DNA from: Ostrinia nubilalis
Lineage: Eukaryota > Arthropoda > Insecta > Lepidoptera > Crambidae
Assembly (NCBI RefSeq): GCF_963855985.1
Contig: NC_087105.1
Location: 1,614,501 to 1,678,500 of the forward strand
Direction: 5' to 3'
Length of the DNA: 64,000 nt
A program made the position numbers and the translations under genes. Below the pieces are notes generated by a model. The model was not told the DNA's origin. It worked only from the letters and a program-made list of their open reading frames with translations, and ran no database searches. This document shows, piece by piece, positions 47,693-58,254 of the stretch (its first letter is position 1; each line of letters opens with the position of its first letter).

Positions 47693-47836
47693 CGCCCGTA
47701 TTCACAAACATTACTATGAGGTCTCACAGTGCGCGTGGACGCACAGTGTGACACAAGAACCAATCACAGAGCTCTACAACGCTGTGCGTTTAAATTGCTG
47801 CTTCACTTAAGCAAGCATCGTTAGTGAATACGGGCG
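47693..47836. repeat. MITE with CGCCCGTATTCAC ends
   Basis: CGCCCGTATTCACAAACATT on the left pairs with CGTTAGTGAATACGGGCG on the right. Arms are short and the interior is not paired well. TTT on both sides may be the target-site duplication. I recall CGCCCGTATTCAC ends in lepidopteran foldback elements. Confidence 0.8.
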
Positions 47837-47839
47837 TTT

Positions 47840-48507
47840 GTCTTTTACTTACTTGTACCGTTTGAAATATTTTGTTTGTGGAACATAGTTAACAATAAGG
47901 AAGTAAGATATCTATTCTGTCAGCAAATGGTCAAACAGACCTAAACATTGACAATCAAACTACAAACCGACACCCTCTGCCATCAAAACCCTCTCACACC
48001 TGTAAGTGGCCCTTCAATCATGCGGGACACTTACACTATGCGCCCTCTGTCAGACGTTCTGAAAGAGGGAAGTTCTGAAGGAAGCTGTATAGCCACAGTA
48101 AAGGGAACGGTATAACACCTTTGTGGTACCATTTTTCTACTTGCAGTTAACTGCTCAATAGACAAACTCATATTCCGTGGCGTAACTCTTAAAAAAGATA
48201 ACGTAGTTAATAACTCTCCATGCGTAATGTCTGCGGAGTATCTTTTAAGAAAGACACCTACTTACACCTATTGTGATGATGTTATAGATGATTTTGTTTG
48301 TTTTTATTTACATTGTGATCTTCATAGTTGTTATCAGTTTCGCACGACAATTTGATGATGAGAAAAGTAGAGCAAGAAAATGTCATCTTTATCAAAATTT
48401 CTTTATGCGAGCCATCATCCAAAGATCTTAAAACTTGAAGTTACGCCATTTTTGGAGAAAGTAGCTGTATTATGGATCTGCACTCGCGCTTGTGAGAGTT
48501 AAAAATT
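47840..48507. other. No gene recognised
   Basis: Background sequence between MITEs. Confidence 0.4.
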
Positions 48508-48698
48508 TACTGAAAAAAATGTTTGGTCACTGCTTACACAACAAAAGTGACTACCGAACACTTTGGTTATGAGGAACAAAACGTTGTGTAAATTAAACAA
48601 ATAATTCTGTAGTGAGCTAGACTTAGTTTGGTTATAGTTAACACTTACTTCGGTGATCACTTTTGTTGTGTAAGCAGTAACCAAACATTTTTTCAGTG
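48508..48698. repeat. MITE, family D, copy 2
   Basis: Same ends and arms as 47015-47206. By eye there are about nine substitutions plus one T indel. The minus-strand frames across both copies share a peptide only because the element does. Confidence 0.92.
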
Positions 48699-48699
48699 T

Positions 48700-50743
48700 T
48701 GACGCGTCAGTACTGAGATGTATTACTAGTTAACTACTCCCTTCACTGTGGTGAGCCCTGCTCATAGGGCCGTTAAACAAAGCCCGCGCCGTAAAATGGG
48801 CCTTTACGGCCTCTTACCAACTACCACGCGCTGATTAGGATCATCTTTGTATACATTTTTAGAGGTGCTTTAGATCGCTTTGGTGTGACTTTTGATTTGA
48901 TTGCCCTAAGGATAGAATCTTTCCAAAATTGGAAGAGTTTTATTTTTTGCACTTTAGAAATAAAATGCATGTACTGGACGCACTATAATCTGTAAATTTT
49001 CGGATTATGGCGCTGAATACAGTGAATAAACATTTTTGTGTTAATTTTATCGTTGCAATATGCGTCATACTTTATCTCGCCGACTGTCCGCGATAAGCCA
49101 AAGATATCCCAAGATTATCCGAACAAAACACTCTTGAAAACAAGCCGGACAACGTAACCAAAACGGAGACAACGCGTTGTCTTTATTTAATCATCTCAAT
49201 AGAATCGTCACGCTCTATGGGCTGACAAATTCGCACGCCCTCGCCATCGTCTTAAACGCGCACTTAACGTACCCTTTCCGTCTTTCACCCTCGGACGCCT
49301 TTCTTTTTATATCGCAACTTTATTAACGAATAAAGGTCTGGTGATGGCCCTTTAAGAATTAGGATGCGTCCCGTGGACGCGCGTTATGCTCGCTCGACTT
49401 GAACAAATGGAGTGTCGGAACTTAGCCCGGCTCCTCAGCGCGTCCCTGCGCCATTAAAGGATACCACAGATTATAAACTCTTGACGCCCTGTTCTAATTC
49501 CAAATTCAAAATACTTTTTAATAATTTTATTTTAACTCCGTTTACATAAATACTTCTTGGTGTAAAAGGTGCACAGATTCGAAACTTCCAGCGGCGTTCG
49601 AAATTGAAATTCAAACTTTTTAATAAACATTCGCGGCTGAATATTGATTCCGAGGCTGTATAAACAAGCATGCCTCATTCGATTTTCTATTAAGGGTGTA
49701 ACACGGCGAATAACAGGGCGAAATGCTGATCTGAACGAGCTTCGACGTCGTGAAAGCAATCCGATTTACATGTCTACCGACTGTACTAAAACGAAATCAT
49801 GAATGAAGCGCAGTATAGGAAACCCAAAACATTATCCTTATGCTCCCATTTTACGACCTTTACCCCCATCGAGTCGAAAGGGTCACATCGCTACGACACG
49901 CCGTAAAGGCGTCGTCCCGCTCGCACCCGCGGGCCGCTCGTAAAACTGAGCGAGATAATCACGAAGATGAGTCGAAAATTATTTTTTTTATTATCACCAT
50001 CGGCGGTGCTCTTTTATTTCCTTTTTACGGTCCGAGTACCTCATAAAAAGACAATAAACTTACTATTTACAGGCCATCGGGAAATTGTTAGGCGAAGAGG
50101 TCTCTTAACGACACATGTTGCCCGGGATGCACTCTTTACGATTGGCGTAAAGCGCGGGTGATACATTTTAGCTCTGGCCCGTGGTTACTGGCCGTAGAAG
50201 CTATATGGGGAGTTTATCTCCCATATAATGTTGATGGGATGTCTTATTTGAAGTGATAGATCAAGATGGTGTTGCTACCTTCATGAATTAGGTAGAGTCA
50301 GCTTCCAAAGACGTCTATCCTGGTTCCACTACGAGTAGAACACAAACTTTGGTAGCGGGATCGAATCCTACTGGGGACAAGTGTGACCTACAATAAAATA
50401 GACCATTTACACCCAAGAATCCAGAGATTTAGTATATCATACGTATTTATTTAATGCCTCTGTACAGTTCGGCTTATTTTGTTAATCATTACTAGAACAA
50501 TTAATTTACTAATCTTCTATAATATAAAAATTAATATATTGTTAAGCGCATAGCTCAACAATTTTACCATTTTTTAAAAATGTTCCTTCAAGTTCAAGGA
50601 TGGTTTTTACGCGAGAAAAATTCTAATAATTTCCGGGAAAACCCTAAAGCCCTAATTTTTTTCCCATACAAACGTTTTCTAACTAAAATGCAGAGTCAAT
50701 TTGACAGAACGAAGTCTGTTGGGTCCGATAGTAATTAATAGAT
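48700..50743. other. No gene recognised
   Basis: Moderately CpG-rich at 49080-49450 and 49880-49940. TTCGAAATTGAAATTCAAAC (about 49608) is one of the recurrent motifs. GTAGCGGGATCGAATCCTAC near 50352 resembles a lone B box. Confidence 0.4.
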
Positions 50744-50746
50744 TAA

Positions 50747-50859
50747 GGCTGGGCCACCTAACTTTAACGGTAACTATGACGATAACCGGTGCTTTTTGTA
50801 TGGAGTTTGACAGATTTTTGTCGTTCGTCAAAGTTAAAGTAAGATGGTGCAACCCACCC
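50747..50859. repeat. MITE, family E (GGCTGGG ends), TAA duplication
   Basis: GGCTGGGCCACCTAACTTTA on the left and AAAGTTAAAGTAAGATGGTG...CACCC on the right. TAA flanks both sides (50744-50746 and 50860-50862). The centre has GGTGCTTTTTGTATGGAGTT. The reverse complement of 53807-53924 is the same element. TWA duplications suggest PIF/Harbinger. Confidence 0.88.
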
Positions 50860-50861
50860 TA

Positions 50862-50990
50862 AGGCCCGATTTTTCAATCGTCAGATATCTTTTATCTAAA
50901 GAAGAAAGTCATTTTGACACAACTGAAACTGTCAATGTGCCAAACTTATACTTCAGTTAAAAGTTATCCGACGATTGAAAAATCAGCCCT
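50862..50990. repeat. MITE, family F (AGGCCCGATTTTTCAATCGTC ends), TA-flanked
   Basis: The left end GGCCCGATTTTTCAATCGTC and, in reverse, the right end GGGCTGATTTTTCAATCGTC match at about 18 of 20. TA lies on both sides (50860-50861 and 50991-50992), as for Tc1/mariner-type insertions. It directly abuts the family E element, overlapping its TAA. Confidence 0.85.
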
Positions 50991-50992
50991 TA

Positions 50993-53002
50993 GGATAATA
51001 ATCATAAATTACGATGCATGCAAAGCCTGGAGTCCACAGTAGCTACTGCATCTCTAATCAATCTACCAGGGGCGCATGAAGTAATAGGAGCACGGTAGCG
51101 CTTTGGAGAATTTGAGTAATAATAGTTATTAGACCGCGTTAGTATAAAATGTTTTATGATTTAACACTGATTCGGAAAGGTCGTAAATAACGGGGATCGC
51201 GCCCAAACTGTTTATGATATGGTTACGATACTGAAATTTTTCAATAATGACGAGTTTTAGTAAGTAGATAATGATTTTTTTAAATTTTAGAGAGTTTTTA
51301 TAACCGACTTCAACAAAAGAAGGTTCTCATTTATGCAGAACCAAGCAGGTATTTGATTACACCTTAAGTTAATGTTAATGCAGTCTAAGATGGTATTTAC
51401 ATCTTTATCGGACCTTTTGTTGTGAGGTTTTGAAGCAACATTGATAGAGTTCATGAGCTTCAAGGCATTTGACAAAACATAGCTCTAATGGACCAACGAC
51501 TGAACATACTCTTCCAAGCTTAAGTTCATCCTTATTATTTTTGTTCTAAGAACAATTACACAAAGGTCCCGTCTAGGAATCGAACCCAGAACTTATGAAC
51601 CGAGGGAATATAATTAATTGCTTTGACCGCAATTTATTTAACCTAAAATCTAACATTAGGCCTTTGAAAATATTTTTTTAGCATGAAGCCAAATTAAATT
51701 AAGGAATTTTTACCAAAGACAGACATTTCGGCAATGGCAATTCCTTAAGTAAACCTAATAAATGACGACTTTACGGCAGTTATGCCAGCGATTTAGCGAT
51801 TCGTGTTAGTTTGCAATAAGCTGCAGTACCTCCCCCAGCGAGGATTCCAATATTGTGAATTCCAGGGATGCCCTCGTACTGCGTGTAATGAATTTCGGGA
51901 TTGTCTTGCGGTTTTTCGGTTTCAACCCCTCCGCCCCGCGGCGTATTAGACCCGCTCCATCGGACCCACATAACCTCTATGTAAACGCTTAAAAATACAC
52001 CGAATTCTTCCAGACGCAAGGCACCGGGTGGCACCGGCCGCCCAAATATATGGTAATAAGGTATTATTTAGGTCCGGCCATTCGTATGATAAAACAGAAC
52101 CAGTGATATTTGCCCGCAGACAATTTCTATGGAGATTTCGGTCTTGTTTCGGGGTTAAATCTGTGCATGGGGATGATATACGCGTGGGTCGGCACGGATT
52201 TTCTTTCGCGTAAATATGGCGGAGGAAATGCGAGAAAAATATTGGTTTTTTGAGATACGGCGGGCCCAATAATGAGCCTTGGAGGAGTCGGAAATTCGAA
52301 ATTTGAAATTGGAAGAGCGCGAGTTAATTTTTTAATGGCGTAGTGCGGTGCGGTCCGGCCCGAGGCGGGGACGTTCTAATTAAAATCGCCCCGTTTTCTG
52401 TGGTATTAATTTTCATCCTTTAAGGCTTTTTGTTCTCCTGGTTAGCTTATGTTATTGTGGGTTGCAACTAATTTACATGTTAATGAGATTGGTAATTGTG
52501 ATTTACAGGTTGAAGAAACGATCGTGGCCGAACAATGGGTTTGGTTATTCGTGGTTTATTTAAAAACATTCCTAATGTGTATTAGCATTTATTACAATGC
52601 TAACCAGGAGCGCAGAAGCGCGGCGGAGCTGGCCTTTGTGCGATTACATGCAAATGAGCGTCCACCTGTGCCTGGTACTCGGCGAGCGATCGCAGATGGA
52701 AATAGGAAAGCCTCCTTTTGTTCGTATTACTGCCACGCTTCTGTAATTGATACGGTGCGTTCGACGCATAACGTAGGTTTGTTCTTTTTTTGAAAATATT
52801 TGCATCAATTTCAAATCTGTGACGCCCAGCTCTACATTTTGTTACGGAAATTTCAACCTTATTTTGTAACTACGTAAAGAACTTCGTGGTTCCTACTGAA
52901 TCAAAAAAGAATGTTTTAGATTGCAATTGTTTTTTCGAATCGGTTTTGTAAACTCTGTTGATTACACACGTATCATTGCGCAGAGGCGTCATAACTTCGT
53001 AA
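50993..53002. other. No gene recognised; GC-rich island 52010-52370
   Basis: The island contains GAAATTCGAAATTTGAAATT (about 52292) and GTGCGGTGCGGTCCGGCCCG. AATCGAACCC near 51577 is a lone B box on the minus strand. ATGCAAAT (52648-52655) beside CCACCTG is a POU-octamer-like site. The 114-codon plus frame at 52449-52793 follows an acceptor-like TGATTTACAG at 52508 but has no recognisable domain. Confidence 0.35.
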
Positions 53003-53218
53003 TTGATCAGCAGTAAATTACCTATAAGTACACACGGCCCATCCACAGCTCGTAAATATCTTTCGCGATCGAAACCGAGTATTAATCGTAAAAAGTGCAG
53101 AGCGACTGCACGCAACACTTTCCCAGTGGACAGTGCTGAAACAAAGAACAATCGCGCAGAAGAACCAACTGTAACTAGTAATTTACCTAATAAACTGATA
53201 ACTTCTTCTAACAAATAA
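53003..53218 (+). CDS. Candidate coding segment or terminal exon
   Basis: A 71-codon open frame begins directly after an in-frame TAA (53000-53002), so it has no ATG start and could only be the body of an exon spliced in at an AG such as that before 53012. It reads KYLSRSKPSINRKKCRAT, then NTFPVDSAETKNNRAEEP, and ends LPNKLITSSNK-TAA. The peptide is hydrophilic and basic with natural-looking codon choice. AATAAA follows at 53283. The 151-codon antisense frame is its hydrophobic mirror and is discounted. I do not recognise a family. The acceptor is poor in pyrimidines, which counts against it. Confidence 0.25.
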   Translation: MISSKLPISTHGPSTARKYLSRSKPSINRKKCRATARNTFPVDSAETKNNRAEEPTVTSNLPNKLITSSNK

Positions 53219-53282
53219 AGCTGAATATAACACAGAAAACAAATGTATCCAGTGATTTGAGTAAGCCCTACATTGATTACAA

Positions 53283-53288
53283 AATAAA
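53283..53288 (+). terminator. AATAAA downstream of 53003-53218
   Basis: The hexamer lies 65 bases after the TAA. It is relevant only if that frame is a real terminal exon. Confidence 0.2.
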
Positions 53289-53741
53289 GTAGTAAATTCG
53301 AGCATACTAGTACTGAGTGAGACAATCTTTATGGAAGTGCATTTGTATCATGCGTGGACTGTCAATGTTAATTTTCATAGCAAGCTTTTTAAATTCTTTT
53401 ATTAAATTTTAATAGTGAGTCAACATTTATAACATCAATTAAGTTACATTCAGAATTAGGTTAAACGACATGAATTTGCAAATATTTTGATAACTTGATC
53501 ACTACAGTACAGAATTTTGAACAGTGTAGGTATTAAGACTAACACAGACCTTCTGTATCTATTTGGCCTAGTCTAAAATTGTATTAAACCGCCAGGTGAT
53601 CTGATATAGTTTATATTTGAATATAGAACTGGAATTCATTTGGTATTCCATTCATACCCTGATTTAGTTCCATTTTAAGTTTTTTCGAACTAAAGTAGAT
53701 TCATAATAGTGGCACTCTGCAGTATCTGAATAATTATGAAC

Positions 53742-54048
53742 AGGAGGCGTAGTGTGAGTTCACGTCAAATGCATTCGATATCGACTACGTAAAAATGTGA
53801 CATTAAGGCTGGGTTGCACCATCTTACTTTAACTTTTACAAAGGTCAAAATTCTGCCAAACTCCATACAAAACGCACCGGTTAACGTCCTAGTTACCGTT
53901 AAAGTTTGGTGGTGAAACTCAGCCTAAATGCATGACGGATTGTAAGCTCCCCTAGCGGAAACTTTGAAGAACTAAAATCTTCATTGTATTTTTTTAACGC
54001 AGTCGATATCGAATGCCTTTGATGTAAACTCACACTACGCCCCCTGAA
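53742..54048. repeat. MITE, family A, copy 2, interrupted by another MITE
   Basis: Left end AGGAGGCGTAGTGTGAGTTC, then GCATTCGATATCGACTACGT; the right end is the reverse complement (ACGCAGTCGATATCGAATGC, ACTCACACTACGCCCCCT). The core AAGCTCCCCTAGCGGAAACT is the reverse-strand counterpart of CCGCTAGGGGCGCT in copy 1 (96-284). A family E element sits inside at 53807-53924, so this copy is the older of the two. Confidence 0.88.
53807..53924. mobile_element. MITE, family E, nested in family A
   Basis: GGCTGGGTTGCACCATCTTA to TGGTGGTGAAACTCAGCC, flanked on both sides by TAA (53804-53806 and 53925-53927). It is inverted relative to the copy at 50747-50859. The TAA is present once in the restored family A sequence, as expected for a clean 3-bp duplication. 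Confidence 0.9.
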
Positions 54049-54759
54049 ATCTATAAATAAAGCACTTTCATGACTTTTTCACTGTTTTAATTTGATGTTT
54101 GATATAAGTAGTTTTTCGTCAAAATTATAGACATAAATACTTGTACTTAAGTAAGTGTTAGAAAGAAATGGTATGTTGAAGTTTAGTAAAAAAGTGTTAA
54201 ATACTTGAACACGAGACTAATTCAGAATATTCGATCAACTATGTAGTATTTGCTATAATCAATAATTGCATGATTAACACATTACTACAGAAAGGTTTAA
54301 AAAAACGTTCACTGCGTTTGGTATGCATACTACGCACGTTTTTGTCATAAAACGATTAAATAAATTGATACTTGCGACAAAAAGGGCTATGGTAAACGGG
54401 CGTAATTGATAATTGAAATATTTTTTGGTTTGATATTTGAAATTAAAAAGGTGCTATAAAAATTTCTTCAGTCCTTACGAAGATACCTACCTATTTATAC
54501 GAACATCTCTTTAAATGTATAGTTTGTTGTAGACTGTTACGTTATCTTAAAACCGCTGGACCAATTTTGATGAATTTCGGTTTAGACATGGATTGAACCT
54601 AGCATATTTTTTTATTAGGGATATTACAAAATAATGTATTATTTTGGTAATAAATCAAGTATTTCTGGCATGGATGAAGATTCATTTTTTACTAATCGAC
54701 TCATATAAAAAAGTCACAGGAAGAGACTAGTTTTTTTCACTAATTATTATTATACAACA
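54049..54759. other. No gene; decayed Helitron-like stretch 54483-54600
   Basis: AAACCGCTGGACCAATTTTG and GATGAATTTCGGTTTAGACA near 54552-54587 resemble the interior of Helitron-like elements of the 54760 type, without recognisable ends. Confidence 0.4.
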
Positions 54760-54992
54760 CTAGCTTTCCGCCCGCGGCTTCGCCCGCGTGGAATTTTGTC
54801 TGTCACAGAAAAACTTTATCGCGCGCGTCCCTGTTTCAAAAACCGGGATAAAAACTATCCTATGTTCTTTCCCGGGACTCAAACTATCTCTATGCCAAAT
54901 TTCATCAAAATCGGTTGCGAGGTTTAAGCGGGAAAGCGTAACAGACAGACAGACAGACAGAGTTACTTTCGCATTTATAATATTAGTTGGGA
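54760..54992 (-). repeat. Helitron-like element, fourth type, with (CTGT)n
   Basis: On the minus strand it begins TCCCAACTAATATTATAAAT, carries a (CTGT)n microsatellite (plus-strand ACAGACAGACAGACAGACAG at about 54941-54961), then AACCGATTTTGATGAAATTT, and ends CGGGCGGAAAGCTAG. A|T insertion is intact. Overlapping frames on both strands are not genes. Confidence 0.9.
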
Positions 54993-55330
54993 TGGGATGG
55001 GATAAGTATTTGTAAAAACGCGGATGTTTGTTACTCATTAGGTCCAATTACAGATAATTATAAACGAAATGCAACATACCATTTCCTGAACATTTATTTA
55101 TATAAATTAAACACTGACATACAGACTGACAGCAACGCTGACCACAACTGTTAGAGGCCCGTATTACGAAACGAGACCTGAAACTGAGTTTACACTTAAG
55201 CATAGACTTAAGCTCGTGTCTAGTTTATTAGTATTGGTTTAGCTAGTCAAAAGAGGAATAATGCTTCTTAATTCTATTTATTTACTACCAATTACCTATT
55301 TATTTACTATTTATTGAACCTTTTTACTGT
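54993..55330. other. No gene recognised; one-sided foldback end near 55158
   Basis: GCCCGTATTACGAAACGAGA resembles the end of a lepidopteran foldback element, but no matching right end is found. Confidence 0.35.
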
Positions 55331-55465
55331 TTCATCATCATCATCATTTCAGCTACAGGACGTTCAATAGAACATAGGCTTCCCCCAATGACTTCTAAAC
55401 ATTTCCAGATTGATCGGTAGCGGCCTGCATTTACGAGGACCTTCATGAGGTCGCCAGACCATGAC
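55331..55465 (-). repeat. RTE-type LINE 3' end
   Basis: (TCATCA)n, TTTCAGCTACAGGACGTTC, ACATAGGCTTCCCCCAATGA, then GATCGGTAGCGGCCTGCATT and on to a stretch reading GGTCGCCAGACCATGA. Several small deletions relative to 21872-22174. Confidence 0.85.
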
Positions 55466-57540
55466 TGGTTTTTTTTGTATGAATGAATTTTTTGACATTA
55501 AATTCGTAAAACCAGCTACAATTTACAGGTTCAAACTCCACAAGCAAATATTTTAGCTAAAAGACTGTATGATATTTTTCGAAGTGTGACTAAAATCATA
55601 AATTGCATGGAGTTTATAAACTCTCACGCTCAGCGCAAGCGGAGCGAGCGAAGTGAGCGGATTTAGGGCGCACAAGCCGCTTACGTAAAAGCGAACTTGC
55701 TAACACTTGAAATTCGCGAAGTACCCAACAAAAACAAGTTTTGACTTTAAAATCAAAGTTATAAAGTCGAGATTTGACTGGAAGGTAATAACGTATTTTT
55801 AGTTGCAGCTTATAATTACGGGTTACTTTACTATCTTCTTAGAAACATTGGGATGAGAGCAACTTTGTTACTTTTGAGACTATATTATTTCCGCGAATTA
55901 GGTAGCTTAGATGTCAGTCGTCGTAGCGTTATTTTACTTGGTTCAAAGAAATACTAAAGATGGTTCATGAATTATCCGCTCTTTTTCGATCATCGAATAC
56001 TGGCAGCTTGATATGAGTCATGAAAAAAAAACCTTATTTTTTTGTCACGTGACGCGATGAAATTCGATTTTCAAAATTCAAAACTTGACGAGTACAACCT
56101 ACCAGGGCGGTGAGAAAACAAAGAGATTCTAATGGACCACCAGCGTTCTAAGTTTGAATTCGAATATGACGGCGACAATGGCGCGATTTGCAAGCGGTGA
56201 CGATTGTATGCTGATTGGCGACAGCGCCGAGTACAGACACGAGATCGGCCCACGTGATGATGTTCAGATGCAAAGCCAATGTTTTGATTTAATATCACTA
56301 CCTGCTTGAATGACACACAAGTTTAGACCTAACTACATTTGACATAAGAGTAAATATTATCTTGATTTATAAGCGACTCGCTGACTAATCTACATCGAAA
56401 ATTTACAAACAAACAAAAAACGAACCCACTCCAAAACCTTCCCGCGAATCATTGGCCCGAAAAAGCCAATACTAAAGCCGTAAAGCAATCTATAAAAAAA
56501 AACTTACTCGCGCGTAACGTTACCTCACCCGCAAGGCATTCCATATTCAAAATAATGTTCTCTCATTTCGAAAACAGAGCGTTCTATATTCGAACCGTCG
56601 CGGGGGAGCGGGGCGGAAAAAACTGACGGCTACAAGAGTTCCGTATGCAATAATAATAAAGTAAATTACATGAAACATTTGAAATTGTGCAGTTTTCTTT
56701 TGTTTGTTTTGAAAGTAATAGCGAGTTCTCCATTGCTTAGTAAGATTCTGAGAGGTCTGACAAAGTAGAGCAGATAGAGATTGGGATTTTTCACTAAAAT
56801 GAAGATTAATTAATGTTATAAGTTTAATTGCTTGAGATTTTAAGCTGTTATTCATCTACTGAATTCTGAGAAGGTAAAAAGATTGTCTCGACGCTATAAA
56901 AAAGCACTTGCAAGAATGAAGCTAAATATAGACATAGAATAATTAAAATAATTAGCACTTCAGGACTCTACTTCAGGTTTTCCGAAGTTCCAAAGCTACT
57001 TCCAAACAAATTAACAAGTGAAAAGTATTTTCTCTGTTTTTGGATGAAAACCAAAGGAATAAAGGTTTTTGTAACTGCTCGACGGAACGACAGAACCGTT
57101 GAGCGCTTCCCGCCGAAACCGGCGATAAATCACTATAGGGAAATTAAAAGTGTCTTTAAACAATACTTTCTTTGCGTCCGAGTGCGCGCGAGGGGGCTGC
57201 CACGCAAAGCTGCTAAGTCAAGATAAAAAAATTGCAAAAAATACTGAAACAATAAGTATTTCTTTTTTTGCATATGAAAATAATATGTAAAACATTAAGC
57301 TTTAAAAAAATCGAATGCTTTCGGCCCCTAGGAGTAATTTCTATTAGTTGTAATTTAATTTTATCGATTTGAAAGAATGTTCAGCGATAAATGGTGGCAA
57401 ATCAACATGTAAAGACATTATTAAAGACAATGAATAATACTAATACAGGTTTCTGAAAAAAGTCTCTAGTCAGAATCTTACTAACTGAAAATATTACTTA
57501 CTTACAGGGGGTTATCCATCCCTCTCTACTGTTCAAAACT
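55466..57540. other. No gene recognised
   Basis: Background with a (GAGCGAGCG)-like stretch near 55638-55660 and AATTCGAA-type motifs near 56070 and 56154. The 102-codon minus frame at 56547-56855 has no recognisable domain. Confidence 0.4.
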
Positions 57541-57760
57541 CTAATATCCCCTCTCTATCCGGGCGGAAATTGCCGAAGAGGGCCGAGCGAAGACATTACG
57601 CCGATGGCGCCTTGTTTGGCCATTTGCACCCGATTATGGCCCATTTTAATTTGCAAATTCTGCTTTACTTCGGCAGTAATTATTTTTAGCAACTTTAAAG
57701 CATAATTAGTTTTGGTGTTATTAATTTGGGCCGTTACATTTTACGCCATCTTGACATAGA
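57541..57760. promoter_or_regulatory. Candidate conserved non-coding element with homeodomain/POU-like sites
   Basis: ATTTGCAAAT (57649-57658, palindromic octamer-like) lies among several ATTA/TAAT cores (CGATTATGGCC, AGTAATTATTTTT, GCATAATTAG, TTATTAATTTGG) and a CpG-bearing left flank (ATCCGGGCGGAAATTGCCGA). Resembles an enhancer, but only by motif content. Confidence 0.25.
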
Positions 57761-57948
57761 ACAATAAATGCGTTGGTTTTTATTATTGGTTGTGTAATCG
57801 TGTTTTATTTTAATTGAAATGATGACACTTGTCAGAATTAATTCCACAATAAGTTACATTATTATTAGCACCCAAAAAATATCAATTTATATTTAAATTG
57901 ATTTTTGATACACAAAATAATAATTCAATACATCACTCAATTCAATAC

Positions 57949-57973
57949 ATTACTCACTGCACAATCTTCTAAT
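57949..57973 (+). repeat. 25-bp direct repeat, copy 1
   Basis: ATTACTCACTGCACAATCTT plus CTAAT, identical to 58230-58254. The 256 bases between the copies show no transposon ends. Confidence 0.85.
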
Positions 57974-58229
57974 CGTTTTTACAGATCATGAAAATTATTT
58001 CAGTTTGTTTATGTTCTTCATAATCTGTATTTATAGTCTAGTCAACTAGACATACGTAACAGATATAATAATTATGACATTAAGAAGAACTTTTTACATG
58101 AAAAACAATAACAACAGTGCGAATTATAAAAACTCAACAAAAAAGGGTTACAAGATGACAGTCCCGATAAAATCCGCTTGAGAAATGAGTTGGCGCGAAA
58201 GAAAAGAACAAATCGAATAAACTTTTTGT

Positions 58230-58254
58230 ATTACTCACTGCACAATCTTCTAAT
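58230..58254 (+). repeat. 25-bp direct repeat, copy 2
   Basis: Exact second copy of 57949-57973. Flanks on both sides differ, so it is not part of a longer duplication. Confidence 0.85.

Noticed and set aside
46985..48684. Paralogous small genes, because two minus frames encode nearly the same peptide
   Set aside because: Both frames lie within copies of the same MITE (family D).
52449..52793. 114-codon plus frame after an acceptor-like TTTACAG, with an apparent membrane span
   Set aside because: There is no donor, no partner exon and no recognised family, and it overlaps a region that looks regulatory.
52870..53325. 151-codon minus-strand hydrophobic ORF as a membrane protein
   Set aside because: It is antisense to a more protein-like plus frame. 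Its hydrophobicity is what reading hydrophilic codons backwards gives.
54760..55047. 95-codon minus frame and 75-codon plus frame as genes
   Set aside because: Both fall within a Helitron-like element.
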